Part shown: in pieces, positions 9,491-17,933 of the stretch
How the letters are laid out: each line of letters opens with the position of its first letter
How positions within the stretch are numbered: the stretch's first letter is position 1
Assembly (NCBI RefSeq): GCF_011090165.1
Contig: NZ_JAADJT010000001.1
Coordinates: 434,001-498,000, forward strand
Direction: 5' to 3'
Length of the DNA: 64,000 bases
Origin: Duganella aceris
GTDB taxonomy: Bacteria > Pseudomonadota > Gammaproteobacteria > Burkholderiales > Burkholderiaceae_D
The notes under the pieces: generated by a model
What the model saw: the letters and a program-made list of their open reading frames with translations, nothing else
Databases searched by the model: none
What the model was told of the DNA's origin: nothing
Program-made: the position numbers and the translations under genes

Positions 9491-9519
9491 TTGAAGGGGC
9501 CAGCATCTGATTATATTGT
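9491..9519 (+). promoter_or_regulatory. possible promoter of the PPOX-like gene in the MocR intergenic region
   Basis: TTGAAG at 9491-9496 is followed by TATATT at 9512-9517 (15 bp spacer) or TATTGT at 9514-9519 (17 bp spacer). The region is bounded by the divergent MocR-type regulator, so an operator for it probably overlaps. I could not define its direct repeats with confidence. Confidence 0.35.
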
Positions 9520-9536
9520 GACTTCAACCTTTTTGG

Positions 9537-10196
9537 ATGGAGATCATGACCGCAGCAGCCAATCCCTCAGCACCAAGCGCCCGCACCCGCGTACGCCGCG
9601 TCGCCACCAATGCGCACTACGACAGCGCCACGCTGCACGCGATCATCGACGACGCCTACCTGTGCCACATCGCTTTCAGCGACGATCACGGCGCGCACTG
9701 CATCCCGACCGCCTGCTGGCGCGACGGCGCGCACCTGTACATCCACGGCTCCAACGGCAGCCGCATGCTAAAGCGCCTGATGGAGCGGGACAGCTGCGTG
9801 ACGATCACACATCTGGATGGCCTGGTGATGGCGCGGTCGGCGTTCAGTCACTCGATGAACTACCGCTCGGCGATGATCTACGGCCGCTTCGAGCTGGTGG
9901 AAGGCGACGCGGCGCGGCACGCGATGGAGACGTTCATGGAGAAGCTGGTACCAGGCCGCCAGGCCGACGTCCGCCCCGGCTCGGACAAGGAGTACGCCGC
10001 GACCACGGTGATGCGCATCGCGCTCGACGAAGCGGCCTGCAAGGTGCGCACCGGCGCGCCGAACGACGACGAGGAAGACCTGAGCTGGCCGGCATGGGCG
10101 GGCGTGCTGCCCTTCGCCCGCGTGCGCACGGCGCCGGTCACCGATCCGGCCTGCGCGATCGAAGCGCCCGACTACGTCACGCGCTGGCGGGAATGA
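9537..10196 (+). CDS. pyridoxamine 5'-phosphate oxidase-like FMN-binding protein
   Basis: 219 residues (or 216 from the ATG at 9546; GGATGGAG just upstream fits neither perfectly). The split-barrel flavin fold is indicated by AYLCHIAFSDDHGAHCIPTACW followed by LYIHGSNGSRMLKRL, as in PPOX-family proteins of the Pydox_ox_2 type. It is not a canonical PdxH, so its substrate may be a flavin- or F420-dependent reduction rather than PNP oxidation. It is transcribed divergently from a MocR/PdxR-type regulator, which points to a vitamin B6-linked function. Confidence 0.85.
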   Translation: MEIMTAAANPSAPSARTRVRRVATNAHYDSATLHAIIDDAYLCHIAFSDDHGAHCIPTACWRDGAHLYIHGSNGSRMLKRLMERDSCVTITHLDGLVMARSAFSHSMNYRSAMIYGRFELVEGDAARHAMETFMEKLVPGRQADVRPGSDKEYAATTVMRIALDEAACKVRTGAPNDDEEDLSWPAWAGVLPFARVRTAPVTDPACAIEAPDYVTRWRE

Positions 10197-10226
10197 AGGC
10201 CTCAGCCGCGCTATTGGCACTCATGA

Positions 10227-10532
10227 TCAAGCGGTCTGAGCGAGTGGAGTAATCGCCTTGGCGATAGCGTTTCCGGCGGCGATTTCGGCGACGCGAAGGT
10301 CGTAAGCGCTTTGGAGGTTCAACCAACCTTGCGCTTCGCTACCAAAATAACGTTCTAGACGAAGGGCGGTGTCAGCGCTCACACCGCGATCGCCTTTCGT
10401 TATTTCGCTGAGACGCGAGTAAGGGACATGCAGGGCCAGCGCCACAGCACGCACGCTGACGCCCATGGGCTTGATGTAGTCCTCCAGTAAAATCTCGCCG
10501 GGGTGGACGGGACGCATACCGCTCTTTAACAT
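10227..10532 (-). CDS. higA: HigA-type antitoxin (XRE helix-turn-helix)
   Basis: 101 residues from MLKSGMRPVHPGEILLEDY, chosen because GGAG lies six bases before this ATG; the in-frame ATG at 10556 has no ribosome site. The RPVHPGEIL start and an HTH (VRAVALALHVPYSRLSEI, then RGVSADTALRLERYFG) are hallmarks of the HigA/VapI family. It should bind and neutralise the HigB toxin encoded 47 bp upstream and repress their common promoter. The toxin-first gene order is typical of higBA. Confidence 0.92.
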   Translation of the reverse strand: MLKSGMRPVHPGEILLEDYIKPMGVSVRAVALALHVPYSRLSEITKGDRGVSADTALRLERYFGSEAQGWLNLQSAYDLRVAEIAAGNAIAKAITPLAQTA

Positions 10533-10579
10533 AATGAACTCCGTTTCTATTTTCACTTTCGATGTCGAGCAATACCCAG

Positions 10580-10849
10580 TCAGTGCGGGTCCTCAATCAG
10601 CACATCGTAGGGCCCGCAATCACTCCACTTGAAGCTCAGGCGCCACTGGTCATTGATCCGGACATGCCATGCCCCGTCGTACTCCTTCAGGTCATTACCT
10701 GGAGGGACCTTCATAAAGTTCACCGAAGGAGCCGCGTCAAGCTGGGCGAGCTTACGCTCGGCTACGCTCTTGATGTTACGAAATCGACGGCTTTTTCCCG
10801 TTGTGAACAGGGCTTGTGTTTCTCTGCACGCAAAAGATTGAATGGGCAT
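10580..10849 (-). CDS. higB: HigB-type toxin (RelE-fold mRNA interferase)
   Basis: 89 residues. The family pattern is clear: an MPIQSFACRETQALF start, RRFRNIKSVAERKLAQLDAA, the VPPGNDLKEY turn, RINDQWRLSFKW and a YDVLIEDPH end, with the basic and His residues of RelE-type ribosome-dependent mRNases. It precedes higA in the usual toxin-first order. No Shine-Dalgarno is visible before the ATG, and the proposed promoter would place the transcription start at or next to the ATG. The toxin may therefore be translated from a near-leaderless mRNA. Confidence 0.92.
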   Translation of the reverse strand: MPIQSFACRETQALFTTGKSRRFRNIKSVAERKLAQLDAAPSVNFMKVPPGNDLKEYDGAWHVRINDQWRLSFKWSDCGPYDVLIEDPH

Positions 10850-10855
10850 GGAAAA

Positions 10856-10884
10856 AGGTTATCTGTTAACCGGTTACCAGTCAA
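10856..10884 (-). promoter_or_regulatory. higBA promoter with palindromic operator in the spacer
   Basis: Read on the minus strand, TTGACT (10884-10879) is separated by exactly 17 bp from TAACCT (10861-10856). The perfect 10 bp palindrome TAACCGGTTA (10867-10876) lies inside the spacer. This is an ideal site for autorepression by the HigA antitoxin. The -10 box ends 7 bp before the higB ATG. Confidence 0.55.
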
Positions 10885-10907
10885 CCCGGTACCTCAAGTG
10901 TCGGCTG

Positions 10908-10957
10908 CGGACGGTCACGGACGGTTTCGGACAGCTTCGGACAGCTTCGGACAGTTT
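10908..10957 (+). promoter_or_regulatory. phased CGGAC(A/G) array, probable upstream activator sites for the hydrolase gene
   Basis: Five contiguous 10 bp units begin with CGGAC at 10908, 10918, 10928, 10938 and 10948; the first two read CGGACG and the last three CGGACA. The period is one helical turn, so all copies face the same side of the DNA. The array ends about 44 bp before a sigma-54 promoter, a normal distance for enhancer-binding protein sites. The same hexamer with similar geometry lies before the tldDE operon (26811-26875). Confidence 0.6.
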
Positions 10958-10995
10958 AGTGTTAGTGGGCTTCTATAAAAATCAGCGACTTACGA

Positions 10996-11011
10996 TGGCA
11001 TGGATAATGCT
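10996..11011 (+). promoter_or_regulatory. sigma-54 (-24/-12) promoter of the exported hydrolase
   Basis: TGGCATGGATAATGCT matches the RpoN consensus TGGCACG-N4-TTGCW with the invariant GG and GC doublets exactly 12 bp apart. The predicted transcription start is near 11022, giving a leader of about 35 bases before the ATG at 11057. Confidence 0.6.
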
Positions 11012-11056
11012 TAATTTGCAAGTCGCCTTTTTCTCATTCACCCCTCCACGGTCCCT

Positions 11057-12628
11057 ATGCCCAATCCACGCCTGCTCATCGCCTTCGTCTTCTGCACCGC
11101 CGCCACCGCGCACGCGGCCGATACCTTCACCTTCTCGAACCCGCCCGGCCCGCATGCGGTCGGCGTGAAGTTCGTCCAGCAGTACGACCGCACCCGCGTA
11201 TTCAAGAAGCAGATCGACCTGGCCACCGGCGAGCCGACGCAAGGCGAGCGCGCCCGCCCGATGCAAACCCTGGTGTGGTATCCGGCGGCGCGCGGCGGCC
11301 AGCCGGTCAGCTACCGCCAGTATCTGGAGACGATGGCGACCGAGGATGAGTTCACGCGCGACGCGGCCGAAGTCAAGCGGATGACGGACGACCGCATCGC
11401 CAACAACGCCGGCGTACGTCGTGAAGCGCTGTTGCGCGACGTGGCCCGTCCTATGCAGGCGGTGCGCGATGCGCGTGCGGAGAACGGCAAGTTCCCGGTC
11501 GTGATCTATGCGCCGAGTTACTCCGCGCCCGCCATCGAAAACACCGACTTGTGCGAATACCTCGCCAGCCAAGGCTACATCGTGTTGTCCAGTCCATCGC
11601 TCGGCGCGCACACGCGCTCGATGACGGTTGATCTGGAGGGCGTGGAAACGCAGGCGGCCGACATCTCCTACCTGATCGCTTACGCAAGCACGCTGCCGCA
11701 GGCAGATACCAGCAAGGTGGCGGCGGTCGGCTTCAGCTGGGGCGGACTGGCGAACGTGTTCGCCGCCGCGAAGGACGAGCGTATCAAGGCGGTCGTCAGC
11801 CTCGACGGCTCGCTGCGCTCCTACGCGCAATACGTCGACGGCGGCAAGGAAGCAGCCAAGTATGTGACGCCGACCCGCGTCGCCGTGCCGCTGCTGTTCG
11901 TCGGCGCGCGCCCCAAGACGGTCGAGCTCTTGAACAGCAGCGACACCAAGACCCACTACTCGTTCATGAACCAGATGAAGTACTCGGACGTGTATATCGT
12001 GTCGCTGCTGCCGATGAAGCATGGAGACTTTTCGTCGTATGGAGTCCGGATGCAGCAGGATAACGAGTTCGGCGACTACTCGCGTGACGAGATCTCGCTG
12101 GCGCACAGCTGGGCGATGCGCTACACCCGCTACTTCCTCGACGGCTATCTGAAGGAAGACGCGGCGGGCCTGGCCTTCGTCAACAACACGCCGGCGGCGA
12201 ACAAGGCGCCGCCGCACATGGTCCTCACCGACATCCGCCGCAAAAAGGACATCGTGCCGGCGACGCTGGAGAATCTGGTCAAACGCCTGGCCGCCGACGG
12301 CTTCGACAAGGTGATTCCCGTCTACGATCAATTCACCAAGCAGGACGCCGAGTTCAAACTCGATGTCAATGAGATCTACGGCTGGGGCGCGCAACTGGCG
12401 CGGCTGAATCGTCCGGCGCAGGCACGTGAAATCTTCCGCCTCGGAGTCCATGTGAATTCTGAACTGGGCTTTATGTACGACGGCCTGGCGGAAATGCAGG
12501 CCAAGACCGGGCAGACGCAAGACGCGGTGAAAAATTATCGCCGCGCGCTCGAACTCGACCCGAAGAACACGGATGCCGCGAAATATCTGAAAGAGCACGA
12601 CGGCGAGCAAGGCAAGCCGGCACCATGA
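11057..12628 (+). CDS. exported alpha/beta hydrolase with C-terminal TPR
   Basis: 523 residues. A signal peptide (about 1-21, ending TAHAAD) sends it to the periplasm. The hydrolase core contains the strand PVVIYAPSYSAP and a nucleophile elbow VGFSWGG with the catalytic Ser; the likely acid/His pair lies further on, around MKHGDFSSYG. The last 70 residues look like two tetratricopeptide repeats (AREIFRLGVHVN and AVKNYRRALELDPKNTDAA). It resembles dienelactone-hydrolase/PAF-acetylhydrolase-like esterases; the substrate is unknown. It is preceded by a sigma-54 promoter and CGGACA array and converges on the ten-gene tldDE/MoxR operon that has the same upstream layout, so the two units are probably co-regulated. 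Confidence 0.82.
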   Translation: MPNPRLLIAFVFCTAATAHAADTFTFSNPPGPHAVGVKFVQQYDRTRVFKKQIDLATGEPTQGERARPMQTLVWYPAARGGQPVSYRQYLETMATEDEFTRDAAEVKRMTDDRIANNAGVRREALLRDVARPMQAVRDARAENGKFPVVIYAPSYSAPAIENTDLCEYLASQGYIVLSSPSLGAHTRSMTVDLEGVETQAADISYLIAYASTLPQADTSKVAAVGFSWGGLANVFAAAKDERIKAVVSLDGSLRSYAQYVDGGKEAAKYVTPTRVAVPLLFVGARPKTVELLNSSDTKTHYSFMNQMKYSDVYIVSLLPMKHGDFSSYGVRMQQDNEFGDYSRDEISLAHSWAMRYTRYFLDGYLKEDAAGLAFVNNTPAANKAPPHMVLTDIRRKKDIVPATLENLVKRLAADGFDKVIPVYDQFTKQDAEFKLDVNEIYGWGAQLARLNRPAQAREIFRLGVHVNSELGFMYDGLAEMQAKTGQTQDAVKNYRRALELDPKNTDAAKYLKEHDGEQGKPAP

Positions 12629-12714
12629 TCAAGGCCTCGCGCCGGCGTGGTAGTAGCGGGCCGGCACAGGCTCGGCGGTTACAGGCCGGGTGGAGGCGCC
12701 CGATGCGACAGGGT

Positions 12715-12734
12715 GCGCAGCGACCGCGCTGCGC
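12715..12734. repeat. hairpin between the convergent hydrolase and tldDE operon
   Basis: GCGCAGCG, loop ACCG, then CGCTGCGC form a perfect 8 bp GC stem between two convergent transcription units. No T-tract follows on either strand, so it is at best a weak or factor-assisted terminator. Confidence 0.35.
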
Positions 12735-12767
12735 CACGCGCAACGGGGCGCGCCTGATCGGCGGCGC

Positions 12768-14627
12768 TTATGCGGCAGGCTGCCGCTGCTCTCGCCACCA
12801 CAGTCCCAACATGCATAGCGCGAACAGCACGGCAAACGGCGCGACCGGCAAGGGCCGGCTCGCCGGTTCGCTCGCCGACTCGCTGTTCACGCCAGCGCCG
12901 ACGCCGACGCTGACGGGAAGCGCCCGTGCTGCGTATTGCGCCGTGGCGTCGCGGCGGAGCGCTCTTTGCCATGCTGGCCAGTCCTGGGCCGCATAAACGT
13001 ATTCCAGGCCCGGCTCCGCCACGCCCGCGCTGGTGAACTTCATCCAACCGGATTTCTGCGGCCACAACGCCGTGCATATCGCATCGGCCTTGTCGGCACG
13101 CGACTGTAAGCGCAGCTCGGCGGCGCCTTCCACTTGCAGCGTGGTGCCGGCTTTCGCACCCTGCGCGCACAACTCGCTGCGCAGGCCTGGCAATGGCATG
13201 GCGTCCGGCAGCTGCCACCCGGCCTTCTGTACGCTGGCCAGTGCGATCTGGTCCATCGCTCCCTGCCACCACAGCGTTAAAGCCTGCGGCGCGCTGATCG
13301 CGTAGCGATGCCAGTCCGACACGCCGATCCAGATCACTCGCCCCTGCCTCAAATCGCGCTGCCAGAGCCACGGCTGTTTCTTGCCGTCGCGCGCAAGAAC
13401 CGACCATGGAGCACCGACATTGTCAGCGGGGTTCAACGTCGCAGGCGGCATCGACAACGCGACGCCGGCCACGCTGAACTGGCGGACGTCCTCCTTCTCG
13501 GTGGTCGGCGACTGCTGACGTAGCGACAGGCCGAGCTCGCGCTGCCACAACGACGCATCGGCGGCGTTACCGCCCAGGATCACCATTGGCACGCCCTGCC
13601 CGGTCTGCGCCAGCAAGGCCGCGCGCGCGGACGGCGACAGATGCTCGACGTAGGCCGCATCGACGAACATCGCATTCGGCGCGGTCAATGGCGCGCGTGC
13701 GGTTTCACTACGGGCGATCGCCTTGCCCAGCGTGACGCTCCAGTCCACGATCGCGCTGCCGTCGGCGAGCAATTGGTTCAACGCGCGGGCATCGAACGAC
13801 GGTGCGTCGAAGCGGCCCTGTATTTGCAGCGGCAGCGCATCCTTGACCTGCAACGGAATCGGACCTTGCGCGACGATCTTGCCCGCAGCATCCAGCAGGC
13901 GGGCTTGCAGCACCATGTTCTCGGCGACCGGTGGCAGCCACTGAACGGATAACTGCGGCACCGGCGCAACATTGCCGGCGGCGGCCGTCGTCACGCCACG
14001 GCCCGGGGCGGCGGTGGCAACGGGGGCGCCAGTTGCGGTGGTCGCCTTGGCTGCGCCGGAGACGGCAATGGCGGTGGCAGCGGCGACGGCGTTGGCAGTG
14101 GCGACGGCGGTGGTCTCGCTGGCGCCGGGCGCGCTAGTAGCGGCCGCGCCGGAATCCGCGAGCACCTGCTTGTTCTCGGCCAGCAGCTGCAGGCGCCATC
14201 CGGCTTGCGCTGGCGCTCGGCGCACGGTCAGCGTGAAGATCCGGCCCAGCGACATCGTGCGCGGGAAGTCGAGCCATAGCAGATCCGCAGCGGCAGGCTT
14301 CCATTGCACCGGCCGTGCAGGCAGATCGCGCCACTCGGCCTCGCGCAGACCATCGCCGGTCAACGCAATCGCGGCGGCGCGCGGAATCGCCAACCGATCC
14401 GCGTCGCTGAGCTGTCCCGCCGAACCGGTGTCGACGGCCAGCGCGCCCGCGCCGGCGGCGGGCAGCCGCAGGTCGGCAACCATCAAGGCCAGCGCAACGC
14501 CGGCCACACCGGCCAGCAGCGCGTTGATCCATTTACGCTTGCGGCCATACAGCGCGGCGCTCACCACGCCGGTGGCCAAGGAGGCCAGCGGCGGCGCGAT
14601 CGACGCAAAATCCGTAGACATCATCAT
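12768..14627 (-). CDS. membrane protein of unknown function, last gene of the tldDE/MoxR operon
   Basis: 619 residues. There are two hydrophobic segments near the N-terminus (about 10-25 and 33-52), a large non-cytoplasmic domain and one C-terminal membrane segment (PVAPFAVLFALCMLGLW) followed by WREQRQ. An Ala/Thr/Val-rich low-complexity stretch lies around 165-230. The middle has a ThuA/glutamine-amidotransferase-like feel (GVPMVILGGNAADASLW; GRVIWIGVSDWHRYA), similar to proteins found beside BatA-like genes. Its start overlaps the preceding gene by four bases. I do not recognise a characterised family; a role as membrane partner of the MoxR ATPase is inferred from position only. Confidence 0.7.
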   Translation of the reverse strand: MMMSTDFASIAPPLASLATGVVSAALYGRKRKWINALLAGVAGVALALMVADLRLPAAGAGALAVDTGSAGQLSDADRLAIPRAAAIALTGDGLREAEWRDLPARPVQWKPAAADLLWLDFPRTMSLGRIFTLTVRRAPAQAGWRLQLLAENKQVLADSGAAATSAPGASETTAVATANAVAAATAIAVSGAAKATTATGAPVATAAPGRGVTTAAAGNVAPVPQLSVQWLPPVAENMVLQARLLDAAGKIVAQGPIPLQVKDALPLQIQGRFDAPSFDARALNQLLADGSAIVDWSVTLGKAIARSETARAPLTAPNAMFVDAAYVEHLSPSARAALLAQTGQGVPMVILGGNAADASLWQRELGLSLRQQSPTTEKEDVRQFSVAGVALSMPPATLNPADNVGAPWSVLARDGKKQPWLWQRDLRQGRVIWIGVSDWHRYAISAPQALTLWWQGAMDQIALASVQKAGWQLPDAMPLPGLRSELCAQGAKAGTTLQVEGAAELRLQSRADKADAICTALWPQKSGWMKFTSAGVAEPGLEYVYAAQDWPAWQRALRRDATAQYAARALPVSVGVGAGVNSESASEPASRPLPVAPFAVLFALCMLGLWWREQRQPAA

Positions 14628-16654
14628 TTCTGTTGCTCCTTACCGCTCCAGGCCTGACGGAACGGACTATCCGCCACAGGCCGCGCTTGCAACAGCACTG
14701 GCGCATCGACCAGCGTCCCGCGCAGCCACGCGCGCAGCTCGCCGCGACAAGGCACGCAGCCATCCAGCACATCCTGCACCGCGCGCTGGGCGCTGAGTTT
14801 TTGCTCCTGATCGGCGATGCGGGCGCCGATGGCGTCACGCGCCGACTTGCTCCACAACGCCGGCAACGGGCCATCCTGCGCCAACGCCTGCACCAACTCG
14901 CGCACCTCCGCCGGCACGCTGTCGCTAGCCGCGCCTTGCGCACGTTTGTAGCTCATCGCACCGACGATATCGCCGCTCATGCGCTTTTCCTCCTTCAGCG
15001 CCGGCGGCACGAAGGCGGTGCGGTGCAAATACACGCGCTCGGCGGCCTGCAATTCCTTGATCGCCTCCAGCGCCTTGTACTCGGGCGGCAGCGCGGCCTT
15101 GGGCGTGATGGCGCGTAGCGATTTCTCCGCATCCCACATTGCCGACAAAGCGCGCTTCAGCACCGCCTTGGTCTGCGGATCGAAGATGGTGGCGTTGTCC
15201 TCCTGATCGTGCGCGTGGCCGAACTCCTTCATGACCGCGATCTCGCCGCCGGCTTTCTCGCCGCCGCCATGATGCTCCTCATGCTCATGCTCGTCGCCGA
15301 ACAGGCTGGATTCCTCGCCGAGGAACTGGCCGTAGCGCAGACGCAGCGCGGATTGGTCGGTGGCGATGCCTTCGCTACGCTCACGCAACGTGGCCGCCGC
15401 CATGTTCGGATACGCTTGCAGATCGGCCAGCAGCTGCTCGGTGTCGATGATGATCTGGCGCTGGCTGCGCAGGTTCTCCGGCTTGACCATGGCCGGCAGC
15501 GCGGTCGAGTCCAGGCTTTCGGCTTCGGGGCCGGGCAGGCGCAGTGTGTAGGTCGGCGATTGCGTGGTGTGCGGATTGCCCGGCGCGTTGTCGGTGGCGC
15601 GCACGAAGAAGTACAGTTCGTCGCCCGGCTCCATGCCCAGTTCCGCCAGCGTCCATTGTTTTTTCCAGTTGCGGACCTTGGGGTCGGAACCTTGCGGCAG
15701 CGGCACTTCACGGTCGGTGAAGCGGACGTTCTCGCCGCTGCCGCGCGCCAGCGTCATGTGCAGGCTGGCGCGGACGATGGCGTAGTCGTCGCGGGCGGCC
15801 ACCGAGAGTTGGACCGTCTGCGCGTCCTTGCGCATCAGGTAGATCAACTCGGTCGGCTCGACGATGGTGACTTGCGGCGCCTGGTCGGGCGTGACGCGGA
15901 TGTTGTAGCGGGTGCCGGCATTGCCGCGCGCGCGCCAGAACAGCGATTCCTCCACCCGCTTGGCGGCGCAGTCCTTGGTGACGGTCAGCGTTTGACCGTC
16001 GCCCAGCTCCACCACTGGCTGTGTGCCGCTTGGGTTGCGGACGCACCAGCGGATTTCGGAGAATTGCGGCACCTGGATGTCGCGCGCGCCGGTTTCGAAG
16101 GCGGCGACGCCGGTGTAGGCTGGCGGTGTGACGCGCAGATAGACTTCGCCGTCGACGATGGCTTTGTTGGCTTGCGTTGCGGCGGCTGGCGCTGGAGGCG
16201 TGGCTTGCCGGCCGTGGTAGCCCCATGCGGCGCCGGCGGCCAGGATGCTGAGGACGATCGGCAGCACGCCGAAGCGCACGCGGTTGCGGGCGATGCTGCG
16301 ATAGTCGTCGTCGGTCAGGATGCTGGCCAGGCGGGCTTGCAGGCGTTGTTGTTGCAGTCTGGCGATGGGCGTTTGGGCGTCGGTGGCCAGCAGGGTGCTG
16401 CTGTCTTCCAGTGCGGGGATGGCGGCGTTCAGCCAGGAGAGCCATTGGCTGTTGATGCGTTGGCGCCAGCGGTAGATGTCCGTTGCGAGCCAGATGGCCC
16501 ATGGGAGCATGGCGGCCATTGCGAACGTGCGGGCGGTCGGCAGCGCGATGGCGGCGATGGCCAGCGGTGCGAGGGCGGCCAGCCATTGCGGGGCGCGGCG
16601 GCGCAGGACGGCGTTCCACAGCCGGCTGCGCAGGTGGTCAGTTTCGCCGGGCAT
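14624..16654 (-). CDS. DUF4175-like membrane protein
   Basis: 676 residues. Two N-terminal membrane segments (about 26-60) and a third near 127-145 are followed by a large periplasmic part with beta-sandwich-like repeats (VYLRVTPPAYTG, ELGMEPGDELYFFVRATDN), then a helical, charged C-terminal half. A His/Glu-rich loop, GDEHEHEEHHGGGEK, could bind metal. Two cysteines in CVPCRGELRAWL near the C-terminus form a CxxC. Large proteins of this kind occur with MoxR, DUF58 and BatA-like genes. It overlaps the genes on both sides, which indicates tight translational coupling. Molecular function unknown. Confidence 0.75.
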   Translation of the reverse strand: MPGETDHLRSRLWNAVLRRRAPQWLAALAPLAIAAIALPTARTFAMAAMLPWAIWLATDIYRWRQRINSQWLSWLNAAIPALEDSSTLLATDAQTPIARLQQQRLQARLASILTDDDYRSIARNRVRFGVLPIVLSILAAGAAWGYHGRQATPPAPAAATQANKAIVDGEVYLRVTPPAYTGVAAFETGARDIQVPQFSEIRWCVRNPSGTQPVVELGDGQTLTVTKDCAAKRVEESLFWRARGNAGTRYNIRVTPDQAPQVTIVEPTELIYLMRKDAQTVQLSVAARDDYAIVRASLHMTLARGSGENVRFTDREVPLPQGSDPKVRNWKKQWTLAELGMEPGDELYFFVRATDNAPGNPHTTQSPTYTLRLPGPEAESLDSTALPAMVKPENLRSQRQIIIDTEQLLADLQAYPNMAAATLRERSEGIATDQSALRLRYGQFLGEESSLFGDEHEHEEHHGGGEKAGGEIAVMKEFGHAHDQEDNATIFDPQTKAVLKRALSAMWDAEKSLRAITPKAALPPEYKALEAIKELQAAERVYLHRTAFVPPALKEEKRMSGDIVGAMSYKRAQGAASDSVPAEVRELVQALAQDGPLPALWSKSARDAIGARIADQEQKLSAQRAVQDVLDGCVPCRGELRAWLRGTLVDAPVLLQARPVADSPFRQAWSGKEQQK

Positions 16655-17933
16655 GAGTCAGGATCCGTTCCAAGATGAAGAGCGCCAGCAGGGCGAGCAT
16701 GAGCCAGGTGGCGGGCTTGGCGTCGATGATCGGTGGCAGGGCGCGGGCGGCGGTGAAGGTTTGCGATGGCGTTGGGTAGGCTGGCGCCGGGGCGGCTTGC
16801 AGCAGCTGCCAGGTTTCGTAGAGGGCGCGGGCGGTGTCGGCGTCGCGGGGCGGGAAGGCGTCCGAGGTCCATAGGCGGCCGCGCGGGCTGTCAGCGTATT
16901 TCAGCGTGATGCCGTTGATCGTCAGCGTGGAGGTGTTTGCCAGTTCGGGGAAGGCTGCGGCCGACGCGGTGGCGAGCCACCAGTGCGGAGCGCGCCAATT
17001 GCCCGGCGGCGTGGCATTTGGCGAGTCCCAGACGATGAGCTTCGTGCCGGTTGTCGGTTCGGCGGCGAGCGCGTGGCGGCCGGCGCCATTGCCGGCGCGG
17101 TCGAAGGCGGCGAACAGCGCGCGCCAGTTCCCCGCACGATCCGGCCCTGCAGCTAATGCAATGCGATGCTCGGGCGGCGCAGCGACAGGCGAGCCAGCAC
17201 GGGATACATCCGATGCGGCAGTGGCCGACGAGGCGACGGCGGCCGGCGCGGCGGCGGTGGCGGGCGACGCGGCGGTGGCGGGCGACACGGCGGCGGCGGC
17301 GGCGGCGGGCGACGCTGCAGTGACGGGCGGCGCGGTAACGGCGGCGGTCGCGGCGGCGGGCGACGCGGCGGTGGCGGGCAGCGCGGCGGGGGTGGCGGGC
17401 GGCGTGGCGGCGGCGGGCGGCGCGGCGGAGGTGGTGCCGGCGGCCGGTGTCGTGCGCAGTTCTACTTGGTGGCTGAATTGCGGCACGCGGGCCGGCATCG
17501 CGATTTGGTCGGCGCGGGCGACGATCAGCAGCTTCGCTTCGTTGCGCCAATCGCGCTCGTGCTCGCGCAGCCATTGCAGCGCGTCGGCGGGCAGCGCGAT
17601 GCGCGATGCGCCGGCCAGACCGGCGGCGGCGATCTGCCGCTCTGCCCACGCTTTATCGGCGCCGGCGTCCAACAGCACCGTATCACCGCGCCACGGGAAG
17701 ATGGTCGCGGCCAGCCAGGCGATGAGCGCGACCAGCATCAGGCAGCGCACCAGCAGCAGGATCGGGGCGCGCCACTTCCATATGCGCAGCTGCTCCGGCG
17801 CGGCGGCCGGCAGGAAGCGCGCGGTCGCCAGCGGCTCGGCTTTCAAACGCTGCCGCTTCTGGCGGTGCCACCAGATCGGCAACAGCAACACCGGCAGCGC
17901 AAGCCACCAGAACGGATAAGAACTCAACATCAT
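16638..17933 (-). CDS. BatA-like membrane protein (N-terminal BatA domain)
   Basis: 431 residues. The N-terminus (FWWLALPVLLLPIWWHRQKR, then a second membrane segment about 55-78) is the BatA_N signature; a last membrane segment lies at about 413-426. Residues about 165-245 are an Ala/Pro/Thr/Ser-rich low-complexity linker encoded by degenerate gcg/gcc-rich repeats. The classical von Willebrand MIDAS motif (DxSxS) is not visible, so it may be a scaffold rather than a metal-dependent adhesion domain. Start and stop overlap the neighbouring genes. It is expected to act with the MoxR ATPase and DUF58 protein at the inner membrane. Confidence 0.78.
   Translation of the reverse strand: MMLSSYPFWWLALPVLLLPIWWHRQKRQRLKAEPLATARFLPAAAPEQLRIWKWRAPILLLVRCLMLVALIAWLAATIFPWRGDTVLLDAGADKAWAERQIAAAGLAGASRIALPADALQWLREHERDWRNEAKLLIVARADQIAMPARVPQFSHQVELRTTPAAGTTSAAPPAAATPPATPAALPATAASPAAATAAVTAPPVTAASPAAAAAAVSPATAASPATAAAPAAVASSATAASDVSRAGSPVAAPPEHRIALAAGPDRAGNWRALFAAFDRAGNGAGRHALAAEPTTGTKLIVWDSPNATPPGNWRAPHWWLATASAAAFPELANTSTLTINGITLKYADSPRGRLWTSDAFPPRDADTARALYETWQLLQAAPAPAYPTPSQTFTAARALPPIIDAKPATWLMLALLALFILERILTHARRN

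Noticed and set aside
10908..10957. The repeats before the hydrolase as a CRISPR array
   Set aside because: Units are 10 bp without spacers, and no cas gene is nearby.
12715..12734. Hairpin as a full intrinsic terminator
   Set aside because: There is no T-tract on either strand; kept only as a hairpin.
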